Below are positions 23,560-32,460 of a stretch of DNA of 64,000 nt, one piece after another. Position 1 is the stretch's first letter. Each line of letters starts with the position of its first letter. The stretch covers positions 1,054,001 to 1,118,000 of the forward strand of contig CP102405.1 of assembly GCA_024628785.1 (NCBI GenBank). The letters are read 5' to 3'. The stretch comes from Fusobacteria bacterium ZRK30. GTDB taxonomy: Bacteria > Fusobacteriota > Fusobacteriia > Fusobacteriales > Fusobacteriaceae. The translations under genes and the position numbers were made by a program. The notes beneath the pieces were generated by a model that saw only the letters and a list, made by a program, of their open reading frames with translations, was not told where the DNA came from and did not search any database.

Positions 23560-24705
23560 ATGAATAAAAAAAAGGGAACAGGTGGGAAAAAAAAGATAGG
23601 AATGGTAGTAAATGAAGCTTGGAATATGTATAATTTTAGGGGTGGTTTGATAAAAAAGTTGATACTGGAGGGGTATGAAGTTGTAGTGATTGCTCCGACA
23701 GATAAGTTTGACGAAAAGTTAAAGAGTTTAGGAGCTAAAGTGGTAGATGTTGAGATAAATTCCAAGGGTACCAATCCAATAGAAGATTTAAAGTTGATAT
23801 TTGCCCTCCGTAAAATATATAAGAGGGAAAAATTAGATATAGTTTTTAACTATACTATAAAACCAATAATCTATGGAACTATTGCCGCTAAACTTGCAAA
23901 AGTCATACCAATAGCTGTGACAACAGGTCTGGGATATGCATTTATAAAGGAAGGGAAAGTAACCAAGGTAGTTGAAAAACTATACAGGTTTTCCCTTAGA
24001 TTTGCCAAGGAAGTCTGGTTCTTAAATGAAAATGATAAGAAGGTATTTTTAGAAAGAAAATTAGTTGATTCGGATAAAACATTTGTCTTAAATGGAGAGG
24101 GGATCGACACCGATTATTTTAAACCTCTGAAAGAAACAGGAGCAGTCCGTAAAATAAAGTTTTTAATGATAGCCAGAGCTCTCTGGGATAAGGGAGTAAA
24201 GGAATATTGTGAGGCAGCTGAGATTATAAAGTCTAAACATAGGGACAAGGAGATAGAATTTCTATTTTTAGGAAGGGTAGGAGCACCGAATCCATCAGCT
24301 GTTCCCAAGGAATATATAGAAAAATATCATAATGAAGGGACAATTAACTACTTAGGAGTAGTTGATGATGTGACTGCAGTAATTGAGAAGTCCTCCTGTT
24401 TTGTGCTGCCTTCATACAGGGAAGGGATTTCCAGAGTGATAATGGAAAATGCATCTATGGGAAAACCTATAATAGCATCAGATGTCCCTGGATGTCGTGA
24501 ATTGGTGGATGATGGGAAAACTGGATACCTTTGCACACCTGGGGAGTCTAAAGATCTGGCTCAAAAAATAGAGTGGTTTATAAATCTGCCTGAGGAGAGA
24601 AGGGCAAAGGCAGGGAGGTTAGGGCGACAGAAGATGATAGATGAATTCTCTGAAAAAATGGTAGTAGAAGTCTACTCAGAGAAATTAAAAAAATGGCTCA
24701 ATTAA
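23560..24705 (+). CDS. Glycosyltransferase family 4
   Basis: A 381-residue GT-B glycosyltransferase. The N-terminal Rossmann half includes NYTIKPIIYGTIAAKLAKV. The C-terminal half holds KFLMIARALWDKGVKEY, VLPSYREGISRVIMENASMGKPIIASDVPGCRELV, the GT4 nucleotide-sugar motif (E-x7-E). It probably adds the second sugar to the undecaprenyl-linked primer made by the adjacent glycosylphosphotransferase. Only these two glycan genes are present; other steps must be encoded elsewhere. Confidence 0.93.
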   Translation: MNKKKGTGGKKKIGMVVNEAWNMYNFRGGLIKKLILEGYEVVVIAPTDKFDEKLKSLGAKVVDVEINSKGTNPIEDLKLIFALRKIYKREKLDIVFNYTIKPIIYGTIAAKLAKVIPIAVTTGLGYAFIKEGKVTKVVEKLYRFSLRFAKEVWFLNENDKKVFLERKLVDSDKTFVLNGEGIDTDYFKPLKETGAVRKIKFLMIARALWDKGVKEYCEAAEIIKSKHRDKEIEFLFLGRVGAPNPSAVPKEYIEKYHNEGTINYLGVVDDVTAVIEKSSCFVLPSYREGISRVIMENASMGKPIIASDVPGCRELVDDGKTGYLCTPGESKDLAQKIEWFINLPEERRAKAGRLGRQKMIDEFSEKMVVEVYSEKLKKWLN

Positions 24706-24724
24706 TATTTATCTTTAAAATTAG

Positions 24725-24766
24725 AAAACCCAAACTAGATCATCTAAATCTAGTTTGGGTTTTTTT
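24725..24766. terminator. Bidirectional terminator between GT4 and amino acid permease
   Basis: AAAACCCAAACTAGA pairs with TCTAGTTTGGGTTTT around a nine-base loop. A and T tracts serve both converging genes. Confidence 0.88.
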
Positions 24767-24773
24767 AAATTAC

Positions 24774-26237
24774 TTATACTTCAGTATTTAAAGCTTCTTT
24801 TAATTTATTTTCTTTCTTTGCAATCTTAGGAAGGATAAATCCTAAACCTACCAAAACTAAAGGTGTTAAAATATTTAGAGTGATCTGGAAAAACCATTCA
24901 GATGAAAATAATATAAGACCCTTTGGGAAGACCCCCATTAAACAGGCAAAGGCTGTAAAAGCGAAACACCAAGCTCCTACAAAGAAGGCAATTTTATCAT
25001 TTTTAATAAATATATAATCACTGTTTTTAGATCGGTCTTTATTTCTCTTAAATCCTCTAAGTGCCATATAAGCTAAGAATACCCATAAATATCTAAGAGG
25101 CATAACTATAGAGTTAAGATCTAGCAGCCAGTTATATAATGTATTCATATTTCCAATTCCAATAGCAGGAATTATTATTAAGATACTTACCAGAACACCT
25201 GTTAATTTGTATCCATTAATAGGAGCTCCGTATTTATTTAATTTAGCAAATGATTTTGGAATAAAGTTTCTGTCTGCATCTCCTATAAGGATCTTAAGGG
25301 GAGCATCTATAGAGAACATAAGAGCTGATATTTGAGCTAATGTGTTTGCTATTGCAAATAGTATGATTAAGAAATTTCCGACACCATAATACTCTCCTAA
25401 TAGTTTAAATGCATAATACTGTCCATTCATCTTTAAATCAGTAGGGATCAGATTACTATTAAACATCATTCCCATAGCTACTGAACCTAAAAGTGCAGAG
25501 ATTCCTACCATGATAGCTAAGGTTAACATTCCCTTAGGGAAGTTTTTAGAAGGATTTTTAATTTCCTTTACATAGGGAGATAATTTTTCACATCCTCCTA
25601 CAGCAAACACTAACATTGAGATAGTAGTAAAATACTTAAAATCAAATGAAGGCATAAGTGTAGATGCATCCCATGTTGTTGTTGCAGATTTAAGATCTAC
25701 AAGAGAGGGTGCTGCCAGCATCATTAGAATATATAAGATTCCCATGATAAACATAGCTGTTCCTGCCAATGCTCCAATTCTTTTTAAAGAAGTGACACCA
25801 CGGGAAGCAATCCAAAGAAAAATTATAAAAATAACTAAAACAACAGATTGTAATAGAATAGGATTTACACCTTTAACTAAATCACCATCCTGAAAAAATA
25901 CCCAGCTGAGAGCTACTAATATACTCTGTGGTTTTTGAGCTAAATAAGGTACATGTACTACCCAGTATGTCCATCCTGCAAAGTAAGCTAACATTGGTCC
26001 ATATGTAGAACCTATCCAGCTTGAAACTCCTCCGCTCTTATCCTTGAAAGCAGAACCCATCTCTCCAACCATCAACGCATAGGGAACAAAATATAATGAT
26101 AATATCAATATCCACGAAACAACAACTGCTAACCCTTGATTAGCGTAGTTATTTACTACATTTCCAAATCCCCAAACAACTGTAAATCCCATTAAGGCTA
26201 ACATTTTCCAACTTGTTTTCTTACTACTACTGTCCAT
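24774..26237 (-). CDS. APC-family amino acid permease
   Basis: A 487-residue inner-membrane transporter with about 12 helices. It opens MLALMGFTVVWGFGNVVNN; GGVSSWIGSTYGPMLAYFAGW and VFAVGGCEKLSPYVKEIKNPSKNFPKG are APC superfamily marks. It resembles the YjeM/GadC branch of amino acid antiporters and permeases; the substrate cannot be assigned. AAAGGAG precedes ATG. A TATCAT-N8-ATGATA dyad lies 43 bp upstream. Confidence 0.88.
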   Translation of the reverse strand: MDSSSKKTSWKMLALMGFTVVWGFGNVVNNYANQGLAVVVSWILILSLYFVPYALMVGEMGSAFKDKSGGVSSWIGSTYGPMLAYFAGWTYWVVHVPYLAQKPQSILVALSWVFFQDGDLVKGVNPILLQSVVLVIFIIFLWIASRGVTSLKRIGALAGTAMFIMGILYILMMLAAPSLVDLKSATTTWDASTLMPSFDFKYFTTISMLVFAVGGCEKLSPYVKEIKNPSKNFPKGMLTLAIMVGISALLGSVAMGMMFNSNLIPTDLKMNGQYYAFKLLGEYYGVGNFLIILFAIANTLAQISALMFSIDAPLKILIGDADRNFIPKSFAKLNKYGAPINGYKLTGVLVSILIIIPAIGIGNMNTLYNWLLDLNSIVMPLRYLWVFLAYMALRGFKRNKDRSKNSDYIFIKNDKIAFFVGAWCFAFTAFACLMGVFPKGLILFSSEWFFQITLNILTPLVLVGLGFILPKIAKKENKLKEALNTEV

Positions 26238-26279
26238 TTATATCTCCTTTTGTAAGTGATTTGTGCTATATAAATATCC

Positions 26280-26299
26280 TATCATGACGAATTATGATA
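26280..26299. promoter_or_regulatory. Possible operator dyad upstream of the permease
   Basis: TATCAT and ATGATA are exact inverted half-sites separated by eight bases, 43 bp before the permease start codon. No regulator is implied. The rest of 26300-26550 is AT-rich and shows nothing definite. Confidence 0.35.
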
Positions 26300-26555
26300 A
26301 TAAAAATATATTATTTAAATGATTTAGTTATTTTAATTAAGTTTTAAGAATCTTTGTAATGTATCCGTTAAAATTGTATTTCTTATATGGTATAAAAAAT
26401 GAAAAAAGTTATATATATAGAAACTATTTTTCTTTAAAAATAATAACAATATATGATATATATATGAATTAGGAAAAAAACTTAATAAAAATATTCAAAA
26501 AATTAAATTTTTTCATTAAATCTTTCCTAATCTAGTCAACTTTTAGAGGGTATGA

Positions 26556-26561
26556 TATAAT
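26556..26561 (+). promoter_or_regulatory. Extended -10 promoter of the ttcA-like operon
   Basis: TATAAT preceded by TATGA (a TG motif one base before the hexamer region), with no good -35. The transcript would carry a leader of about 135 nt. Confidence 0.55.
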
Positions 26562-26580
26562 AGAAGTAAATATAATTATA

Positions 26581-26683
26581 AATTAAACCTCAATTTTCTT
26601 TTAGATCAGATAAAAAAATCGGCTGTTGTTGTCCTGGTTTTTTCTGGCTTTAAAGAATCAGTAAAAAGACGAGGTTTTTAAAT
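26581..26683 (+). promoter_or_regulatory. Structured leader of the ttcA-like operon
   Basis: AATTAAACCTC (26581-26591) can pair with GAGGTTTTTAAATT (26670-26683), closing a ~100-nt domain that itself can form a TTCTTT/AAAGAA helix. It ends 9 bp before the RBS, so it could control translation or be a ligand-sensing RNA. No known riboswitch class was recognised. Confidence 0.35.
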
Positions 26684-26702
26684 TACGTATGGAGGAAGAA
26701 TT

Positions 26703-27545
26703 TTGAATAAAAATTGTGAGATATTAGATGTGGAAAATACAGATTTAAATGGATTTGAGAGTCGTGGAAAGATGGCTACTGACAGCTTGAGAAAAACCTA
26801 TAGAAAAGAAATATGGAGAAAATTTGTAAAAGCCATAAAGGATTTTGATTTGATTGAAGATGGGGATAAGATAGCTGTAGGAGTATCAGGAGGAAAGGAC
26901 AGTCTTTTACTTTGTAAGCTGCTTCAGGAATTAGCCAAGGATAGAACTAAAAATTTTGAGCTTAAATTTATCTCTATGAATCCAGGGTTTGGATCTATGG
27001 ATATAGAACAGTTCAAAAAAAACTTGGTGGAGTTAGAGATTCCATGTGAGATTTTTGATGCCAATGTCTGGGAAGTGGCTTTTGAAGAAAACCCGGAAAG
27101 TCCATGTTTTCTATGTGCAAAGATGAGAAGGGGAGTACTATATAAAAAAGTGGAGGAGTTAGGATGTAATAAACTAGCTCTGGGACATCATTTTGATGAT
27201 GTAATCGAAACTAGTTTGATAAATATGTTCTATGCCGGAACTATAAAAACTATGATCCCCAAGGTAAACTCTACTAGTGGGAAACTATCTATAATCAGAC
27301 CTTTGGTCTATGTAAAGGAAGCTAATATAATAAACTTTACTAAATGGAATGGGATAAAACCAATGAGCTGTGGATGTCCTGTAGAAGGGGAAAAAACTGA
27401 TTCTAAAAGAGCAGAATTAAAAAAATTGTTGGAAACTTTAGAAGCTACAAACCCTAATATAAAGCAGAGTATATTTAATTCTATGAAAAATATAAACTTG
27501 GATTATGTGTTTGGTTATACAAGGGGAAATAAGAAGGATAAGTAA
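26703..27545 (+). CDS. TtcA-like PP-loop tRNA thiolation enzyme, copy 1
   Basis: A 280-residue ATP pyrophosphatase-fold protein. The PP-loop is VGVSGGKDSLL. CFLCAKMRRG and a later SCGC supply the cysteines that in TtcA hold an Fe-S cluster, and KLALGHHFDDVIETSLINMFY is typical of the family, which makes 2-thiocytidine at position 32 of tRNA. The start is TTG, supported by GGAGGA seven bases upstream and no better alternative. A second TtcA-like gene follows after 42 bp. Confidence 0.85.
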   Translation: MNKNCEILDVENTDLNGFESRGKMATDSLRKTYRKEIWRKFVKAIKDFDLIEDGDKIAVGVSGGKDSLLLCKLLQELAKDRTKNFELKFISMNPGFGSMDIEQFKKNLVELEIPCEIFDANVWEVAFEENPESPCFLCAKMRRGVLYKKVEELGCNKLALGHHFDDVIETSLINMFYAGTIKTMIPKVNSTSGKLSIIRPLVYVKEANIINFTKWNGIKPMSCGCPVEGEKTDSKRAELKKLLETLEATNPNIKQSIFNSMKNINLDYVFGYTRGNKKDK

Positions 27546-27587
27546 AAATTGAAAGGATATTACCTAAAAAGCAGATGAGGAGTCAGG

Positions 27588-28532
27588 ATGAAAATAGAAA
27601 GAATTGAAGAATTAGATAATTTAAAGTATGAAAATTTTAGATTTCAAATTATAGAAAATGAACTGATTATAAAAAATATCGGGGAAAAATATGAGATAAA
27701 GTTTCCTTTAAATGAAAAAAGAAGGGTAAAAACAGCTGAATCCATAGAAAAGCTTACAGGTTTAAAATTAAGGTTTTCAAAGTTAGACGGTAGGGAGATC
27801 ACATCTTATATTGAGTCTAAGGGTTTTAATAAGAGTATCTGGAGTCTGGCAGGAAAGGCTATGTGTGATTATAATATGGTTGAAGAGGGAGACAGGATAG
27901 CTGTAGGAGTATCGGGAGGAAAGGACAGTCTTACCCTTCTAAATGTATTGGTTCGTGTAAAGATGATAACCAGGGTGAACTTTGAGATAATCCCTATTCA
28001 TATCCACCCCAAGCAAAAAAGTATTGCAACAAATGAAATTGAAGATTATTGCAGATCTTTAGGGTTAGAACTAATCGTAGAAGAAACTAATCTAGAGGAT
28101 ATCTTGTTTGGAGAGGATAAGATGAAAAATCCTTGTTTTATGTGTGGACGTATGAGGAGGGGAATCCTCTACAGAATGATGAAGGAAAAAAATATTAATA
28201 AATTAGCTTTGGGACACCATAAAGACGATATTATTGAAACATTTTTACTAAATACTTTTTATCAGGGGAATTTGGGAGTAATGAAACCCAGGTATATGTC
28301 AAAGGAACATGGGGTAGAGGTTATAAGACCTATGGCATATATAGAGGAAAGTACCATAATCAGGTATGCCCGTAGGATAAAGTTACCCATATTAAAATCT
28401 GAATGTGAATATGAGACAAGTAAAGATTCCAAGAGGTTAGAAGTAAAGGAAATGATCGAAGAGTTGAGTAAAAAAAGTGAAAATATCAGGAGTGTAATTT
28501 TAAATAGTATAAAGCCGTTGCTGGCAGATTAA
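27588..28532 (+). CDS. TtcA-like PP-loop tRNA thiolation enzyme, copy 2
   Basis: A 314-residue paralogue of the preceding protein with an N-terminal extension of about 80 residues of unknown fold. The core repeats VGVSGGKDSLTLL, CFMCGRMRRGILYRMM and KLALGHHKDDIIETFLLNTFY. The third cysteine lies in SECEYE, where copy 1 has SCGC. Both copies keep the ATP loop and the CxxC pair, so both may be active, perhaps on different tRNAs or positions. They are co-transcribed, with a terminator at 28536. Confidence 0.85.
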   Translation: MKIERIEELDNLKYENFRFQIIENELIIKNIGEKYEIKFPLNEKRRVKTAESIEKLTGLKLRFSKLDGREITSYIESKGFNKSIWSLAGKAMCDYNMVEEGDRIAVGVSGGKDSLTLLNVLVRVKMITRVNFEIIPIHIHPKQKSIATNEIEDYCRSLGLELIVEETNLEDILFGEDKMKNPCFMCGRMRRGILYRMMKEKNINKLALGHHKDDIIETFLLNTFYQGNLGVMKPRYMSKEHGVEVIRPMAYIEESTIIRYARRIKLPILKSECEYETSKDSKRLEVKEMIEELSKKSENIRSVILNSIKPLLAD

Positions 28533-28535
28533 ATA

Positions 28536-28573
28536 AAAATAGGTATTTTCTATAATTAGAAAATACCTATTTT
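28536..28573. terminator. Bidirectional terminator between ttcA-like and dNK genes
   Basis: AAAATAGGTATTTTCTA pairs perfectly with the mirror arm around TAAT. Converging genes on both strands end at it. Confidence 0.85.
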
Positions 28574-28584
28574 AAAATTACTAT

Positions 28585-29205
28585 TTATTTTGAGTTGATC
28601 TCATCTAATCTTGCTTTAACTGTATCTATAAACCATTTTCTATCCTGGGGATTTTCTTTTATATCTACATTATCCACATTGATTCTCAAGATATTTGAAA
28701 GATTATAAGAGTTGAAATAACTTTCATAGTTTTGATTCAAACTTTCCCAATAAGTCCTAGGAACAACCTTTTCGTAATCTCTACCTCTTCTAGAGATCTT
28801 CTCAATAGCACCTTCTACAGATGACTCTAAATAGATCATTAGTTTAGGAGGAGACAGATGTTCCAGCATATTATAAAGTAACTCTTCATAGAGTTCAAAC
28901 TCTTCAGGTGTCATATCTCCATCTTCCATAAGCATCCTAGCAAAGATAACATCACCATAGATACTCCTGTCCATAACACAACCATCTAATAGATTAGCTT
29001 CCTTTATCATCTTAAATCTCTTGTTCAAGAAAAATATTTGAAGGGGAAAGCTATATCTTTTTTTATCATAGTAGAATTTATCCAAAATAGGATTATTTAA
29101 AACAGGTTCTTCAAACAATGAAATCCCTAATTCTTTAGCTAAAATATCCCCTAAAGTACTCTTTCCAGCTCCTACAACACCGTCAATACAAATTATTCCG
29201 TTCAT
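28585..29205 (-). CDS. Deoxynucleoside kinase (dNK/dGK family)
   Basis: ATG 29205 is chosen because GGAG lies five bases upstream and the P-loop DGVVGAGKST then starts at residue 7; the frame extends 16 codons further without an RBS. The 206-residue protein has the DRS motif (VMDRSIYGD) and a lid with RRGRDYEK. It phosphorylates deoxyadenosine, deoxyguanosine or deoxycytidine in the cytoplasm. It fits with cdd, deoD and deoB nearby in a deoxynucleoside salvage set. Confidence 0.88.
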   Translation of the reverse strand: MNGIICIDGVVGAGKSTLGDILAKELGISLFEEPVLNNPILDKFYYDKKRYSFPLQIFFLNKRFKMIKEANLLDGCVMDRSIYGDVIFARMLMEDGDMTPEEFELYEELLYNMLEHLSPPKLMIYLESSVEGAIEKISRRGRDYEKVVPRTYWESLNQNYESYFNSYNLSNILRINVDNVDIKENPQDRKWFIDTVKARLDEINSK

Positions 29206-29283
29206 GTCATCTCCATTTAATTTAGTTTTTTTAAAATATTCATTATAATACATAATTTCCTCACAAAATTTATTAATATAAAA

Positions 29284-29877
29284 TTATTTACTTATCTTTC
29301 TTAAGATATCTTTTATAGCCATTTCTATAGAGTCATATGATTCTATATCCTTAGAAGTGACAAATTTATCGATATCTTTTTTAGAATATCCAAGAGCACC
29401 TAAAGCCAGGTAGATATCTTCTTCTAACTGAGCCTTGATACTACCAGTACCAGAATCAATATTGTCTACAAGTTGAAGGTTTTTCATCTTATCTTTCACA
29501 TCAACTATTAGTTTTTGAGATTTTTTAGCTCCTAATTTAGGAACCTTAGTAAGTAATTTTGTGTCCTCATTGGCAATTATCTGTTTTAGATCGTTAATAG
29601 TGAATGTAGAGAGGATAGCCAAACCAAGTGACATCCCTATTCCATTTACATTGATAAGGATCTCAAAGAAATCTCTTTCTCTCTCCTCAGCAAATCCAAT
29701 TAACTTAAACATATCTTCTTTTACATGATTGTAGATATACAGTCTTGTAGTTTCATCTAGTTTAATTTTATCTAAAGTTTGAAGGGATACAAATACCTTG
29801 TAACCTAAACCATTTACATCTATGGCAACATAACCCATTTTTTTTATGGTGATCTTACCATCTAAATATTCAAACAT
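29284..29877 (-). CDS. ruvA: Holliday junction branch migration protein RuvA
   Basis: A 197-residue protein with the OB-fold domain I (MFEYLDGKITIKKMGYVAIDVNGLGY), helix-hairpin-helix domain II (LINVNGIGMSLGLAIL and LTKVPKLGAKKSQKLIVDVKDK) and the flexible C-terminal domain III (LALGALGYSKKDI). It binds Holliday junctions as a tetramer and loads RuvB. ruvB and ruvC are not in the window. It lies 79 bp upstream of the dNK gene on the same strand. Confidence 0.97.
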   Translation of the reverse strand: MFEYLDGKITIKKMGYVAIDVNGLGYKVFVSLQTLDKIKLDETTRLYIYNHVKEDMFKLIGFAEERERDFFEILINVNGIGMSLGLAILSTFTINDLKQIIANEDTKLLTKVPKLGAKKSQKLIVDVKDKMKNLQLVDNIDSGTGSIKAQLEEDIYLALGALGYSKKDIDKFVTSKDIESYDSIEMAIKDILRKISK

Positions 29878-29921
29878 TTTAACCTCCTGTAATTTAGGAT
29901 AGGATGCAGAAAAGAGTGGGG

Positions 29922-30827
29922 TTATCTCTTTCTCATTCTTTTAAATACTTTTTCAAAACTAGCAGGGATCTTAGTTTCAAACTTATATTCTTTTCCTGTT
30001 ATTGGATGAATAAACTCCAAAACTCTAGCATGTAATCCCATTCTTTTGATTGGGTTTCCGTCAGCACCATACTTTTTATCTCCTACAATTGGATGCTTCA
30101 GGTCCTGCATGTGGACTCTGATCTGATTTTTTCTACCAGTTTCTAGGGATGCCTCTAGTAGTGTGAAGTTATTAGTTTTCTTGATAACTTCATAGTTTGT
30201 AATAGCTTTTTTACCGCCGTTATCTGTTTTACTTGAGTAAACTACAAATGCAGTGTTCTCCTTTAACCAAGATGTGATAGTTCCCTTATCATCTTTAACT
30301 TTTCCCTCTACTAATACAGAGTATTTTCTGCTGACAATATATTTCTTCCAGTCACTTTGTAATAGTTGTTGAGCTTCAGCAGTTTTAGCGAACATCATTA
30401 TTCCAGAGGTATTTCTATCCAGTCTATGAACGATAAAGATTTTGTTCTTAGGATTGCTTGATTTAACATGATCCTTCAACTTATTATAGGCAGTATTTTC
30501 ATCTCTGCCACCAGTAGATACTGAAAGGATCCCTGCATCTTTATTTGCAACTATGATATTATCATCTTCAAATAAGATTTGAACTCCCTGCATCTTCTTT
30601 ACATCTCTATCCTTATTCCAGTTGATTTTTACCTCTTGACCGATAGTTAAGACATGGTTGTACTGGCTGACCATTTGGCTATCTACAGTTATTTGACCAT
30701 GGCTAAGTAATGATTTTAAATTATTTTTACTCTTTCCTTGCAGGTGGAAAGCTAAAAATTCCATTAATTCCATTTTTTCTTTGACTTTTAATATTGTATC
30801 TCTTTTTATTTTCATATTTTTTTTCAA
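29922..30827 (-). CDS. RluA/RluD-family 23S rRNA pseudouridine synthase
   Basis: A 301-residue protein with an N-terminal S4-like RNA-binding domain (KNNLKSLLSHGQITVDSQMV) and the catalytic motif HRLDRNTSGIMMFAKT, where the aspartate attacks uracil. GRKNQIRVHMQDLKHPIVGDKKYG is the conserved C-terminal region. The exact target position is unknown. The start is TTG, with AAGGAG nine bases upstream; the in-frame ATG four codons later is too far from the RBS. Confidence 0.9.
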   Translation of the reverse strand: MKKNMKIKRDTILKVKEKMELMEFLAFHLQGKSKNNLKSLLSHGQITVDSQMVSQYNHVLTIGQEVKINWNKDRDVKKMQGVQILFEDDNIIVANKDAGILSVSTGGRDENTAYNKLKDHVKSSNPKNKIFIVHRLDRNTSGIMMFAKTAEAQQLLQSDWKKYIVSRKYSVLVEGKVKDDKGTITSWLKENTAFVVYSSKTDNGGKKAITNYEVIKKTNNFTLLEASLETGRKNQIRVHMQDLKHPIVGDKKYGADGNPIKRMGLHARVLEFIHPITGKEYKFETKIPASFEKVFKRMRKR

Positions 30828-30904
30828 AATAAATCTCCTTGTCTTACATTTTTTTATTTACCTATAATTATATCATTTTATCAATAGTTTAGCCATGAAA
30901 TTTT

Positions 30905-30951
30905 AAGAATATAAAAATGCTGATGATTCCCACCAGCATTTTTATATTCTT
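30905..30951 (-). terminator. Terminator of the trkA-trkH operon
   Basis: AAGAATATAAAAATGCTG pairs with the mirror arm over 18 bp around an 11-base loop. It lies 49 bp after the trkH stop on the minus strand and before the pseudouridine synthase gene. Confidence 0.75.
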
Positions 30952-30999
30952 ATTTATTTTTTTATTCGTAGTCACATAAGAACATTCATAAGGAATGGT

Positions 31000-32460
31000 C
31001 TATCTCTTTCTAAATATTACAGAATAAATTAATATTAAAACTGAATATATCTCCAGTCTGCCTAAAAGCATACAAAAGATAAGGATTCCCTTGCTGTATG
31101 GATCAAAAAATCCAAAGTTTTCAATGGCTCCTACTCGAGCTAACCCTGGTCCAATGTTTCCAAGGCAAGAGATAGCAGCAGTAAAACTTGTGATAATATC
31201 ATATCCCATTCCTGCCAGGAAAAGTGTAGATCCAGCAAAGATAAATACGAATAATATTGAAAATCCCAAGACATTTCTAACTACGTAATTTTCTACATGT
31301 TCCTCTCCTACTCTCAGTGAGAAAAATGCTCTAGGATGTGCTAATTTTTTAATTTCATTGTATAGGTGTTTAAATAGTATCAATATTCTAATTTGTTTCA
31401 TTCCGCCACCTGTAGATCCAGCACAACCACCAAAAAACATAAGTGCCACTAAGAGAAGAGCAGAAAATGAAGGCCATAGATTAAAGTCGGCAGTCATAAA
31501 TCCTGTCGTAGTAGTAATAGATACCACTTGAAATGCAGAATCGAGGAGTGCTCGACCATAATTTACAGTATATTTTTCTATCCCTGAAGAAAAATATATA
31601 TTCAACGAGATCAAGATAGTTGTAATAGTAATTACAGCTGTATAAAATCTTAGTTCACTATCTTTAAGAAAATCTCTAAATCTTCCTTTGATAAGGTAAA
31701 AATGAAGTGCAAAGTTAACCCCGGCTAAAAACATAAAGATAGTTATAACTATCTCTATATAAACGCTATTGAAACCTGACACAGAGCTATTTAATGTAGA
31801 AAAACCACCTGTAGCTACAGTAGCAAATGAATGGTTAACAGCTGTGTAAAGATCCATACCGCCAAACATCAAAAATATAGTTTCAATAATAGTAAGTCCG
31901 ATATAGATAAGCCACAAAATCTTAGCAGTATCCTTTATCTTAGGACTTAGTCTATCTTTTGTAGGACCTGGAACCTCTGCATTATATAACTGACCTGGAG
32001 CGATCCCAAACATAGGTAAGATAGCAATGGTGAATAAAACTATTCCCATTCCACCCAGCCAATGAGTCAATGATCTCCAAAACAACAATCCTCTAGGAAT
32101 AGATTCAATATCGGATAAGATAGTAGACCCTGTGGTAGTAAATCCTGACATTGCTTCAAAAACACAGTTTATATACGGCCCAAAGGAACCATGGAAAAAA
32201 TATGGCAGGCCTCCAAAGAGGGCGGCCAAAATCCAGCCCAATGAAACACTTGCAAACCCTTCTTTAGCTTTAAATTTTTTATTTGATTTAAATATAAATA
32301 TAAAGGCTAATCCGGTAATTAAAGTTATTCCAATAGAAAGAGCTATAGCACTGAAATCTCCTCCTCCATAATGAAATGAGATCATAAGGGGAAAGGTCAT
32401 CATAATGCCTAAGATAAGTAAAAGATATCCCTGTACTTTTATTATTAAGCTCCAGTTCAT
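31000..32460 (-). CDS. trkH: Trk-type potassium uptake protein TrkH
   Basis: A 486-residue inner-membrane channel subunit made of repeated M1-P-M2 units. Selectivity-filter-like segments are seen at FEAMSGFTTTGSTI, FATVATGGFSTLN, VSITTTTGFMTADF and ISCLGNIGPGL. It imports K+ with its TrkA gate. It overlaps the trkA stop by four bases (ATGA), which indicates translational coupling. Confidence 0.95.
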   Translation of the reverse strand: MNWSLIIKVQGYLLLILGIMMTFPLMISFHYGGGDFSAIALSIGITLITGLAFIFIFKSNKKFKAKEGFASVSLGWILAALFGGLPYFFHGSFGPYINCVFEAMSGFTTTGSTILSDIESIPRGLLFWRSLTHWLGGMGIVLFTIAILPMFGIAPGQLYNAEVPGPTKDRLSPKIKDTAKILWLIYIGLTIIETIFLMFGGMDLYTAVNHSFATVATGGFSTLNSSVSGFNSVYIEIVITIFMFLAGVNFALHFYLIKGRFRDFLKDSELRFYTAVITITTILISLNIYFSSGIEKYTVNYGRALLDSAFQVVSITTTTGFMTADFNLWPSFSALLLVALMFFGGCAGSTGGGMKQIRILILFKHLYNEIKKLAHPRAFFSLRVGEEHVENYVVRNVLGFSILFVFIFAGSTLFLAGMGYDIITSFTAAISCLGNIGPGLARVGAIENFGFFDPYSKGILIFCMLLGRLEIYSVLILIYSVIFRKR

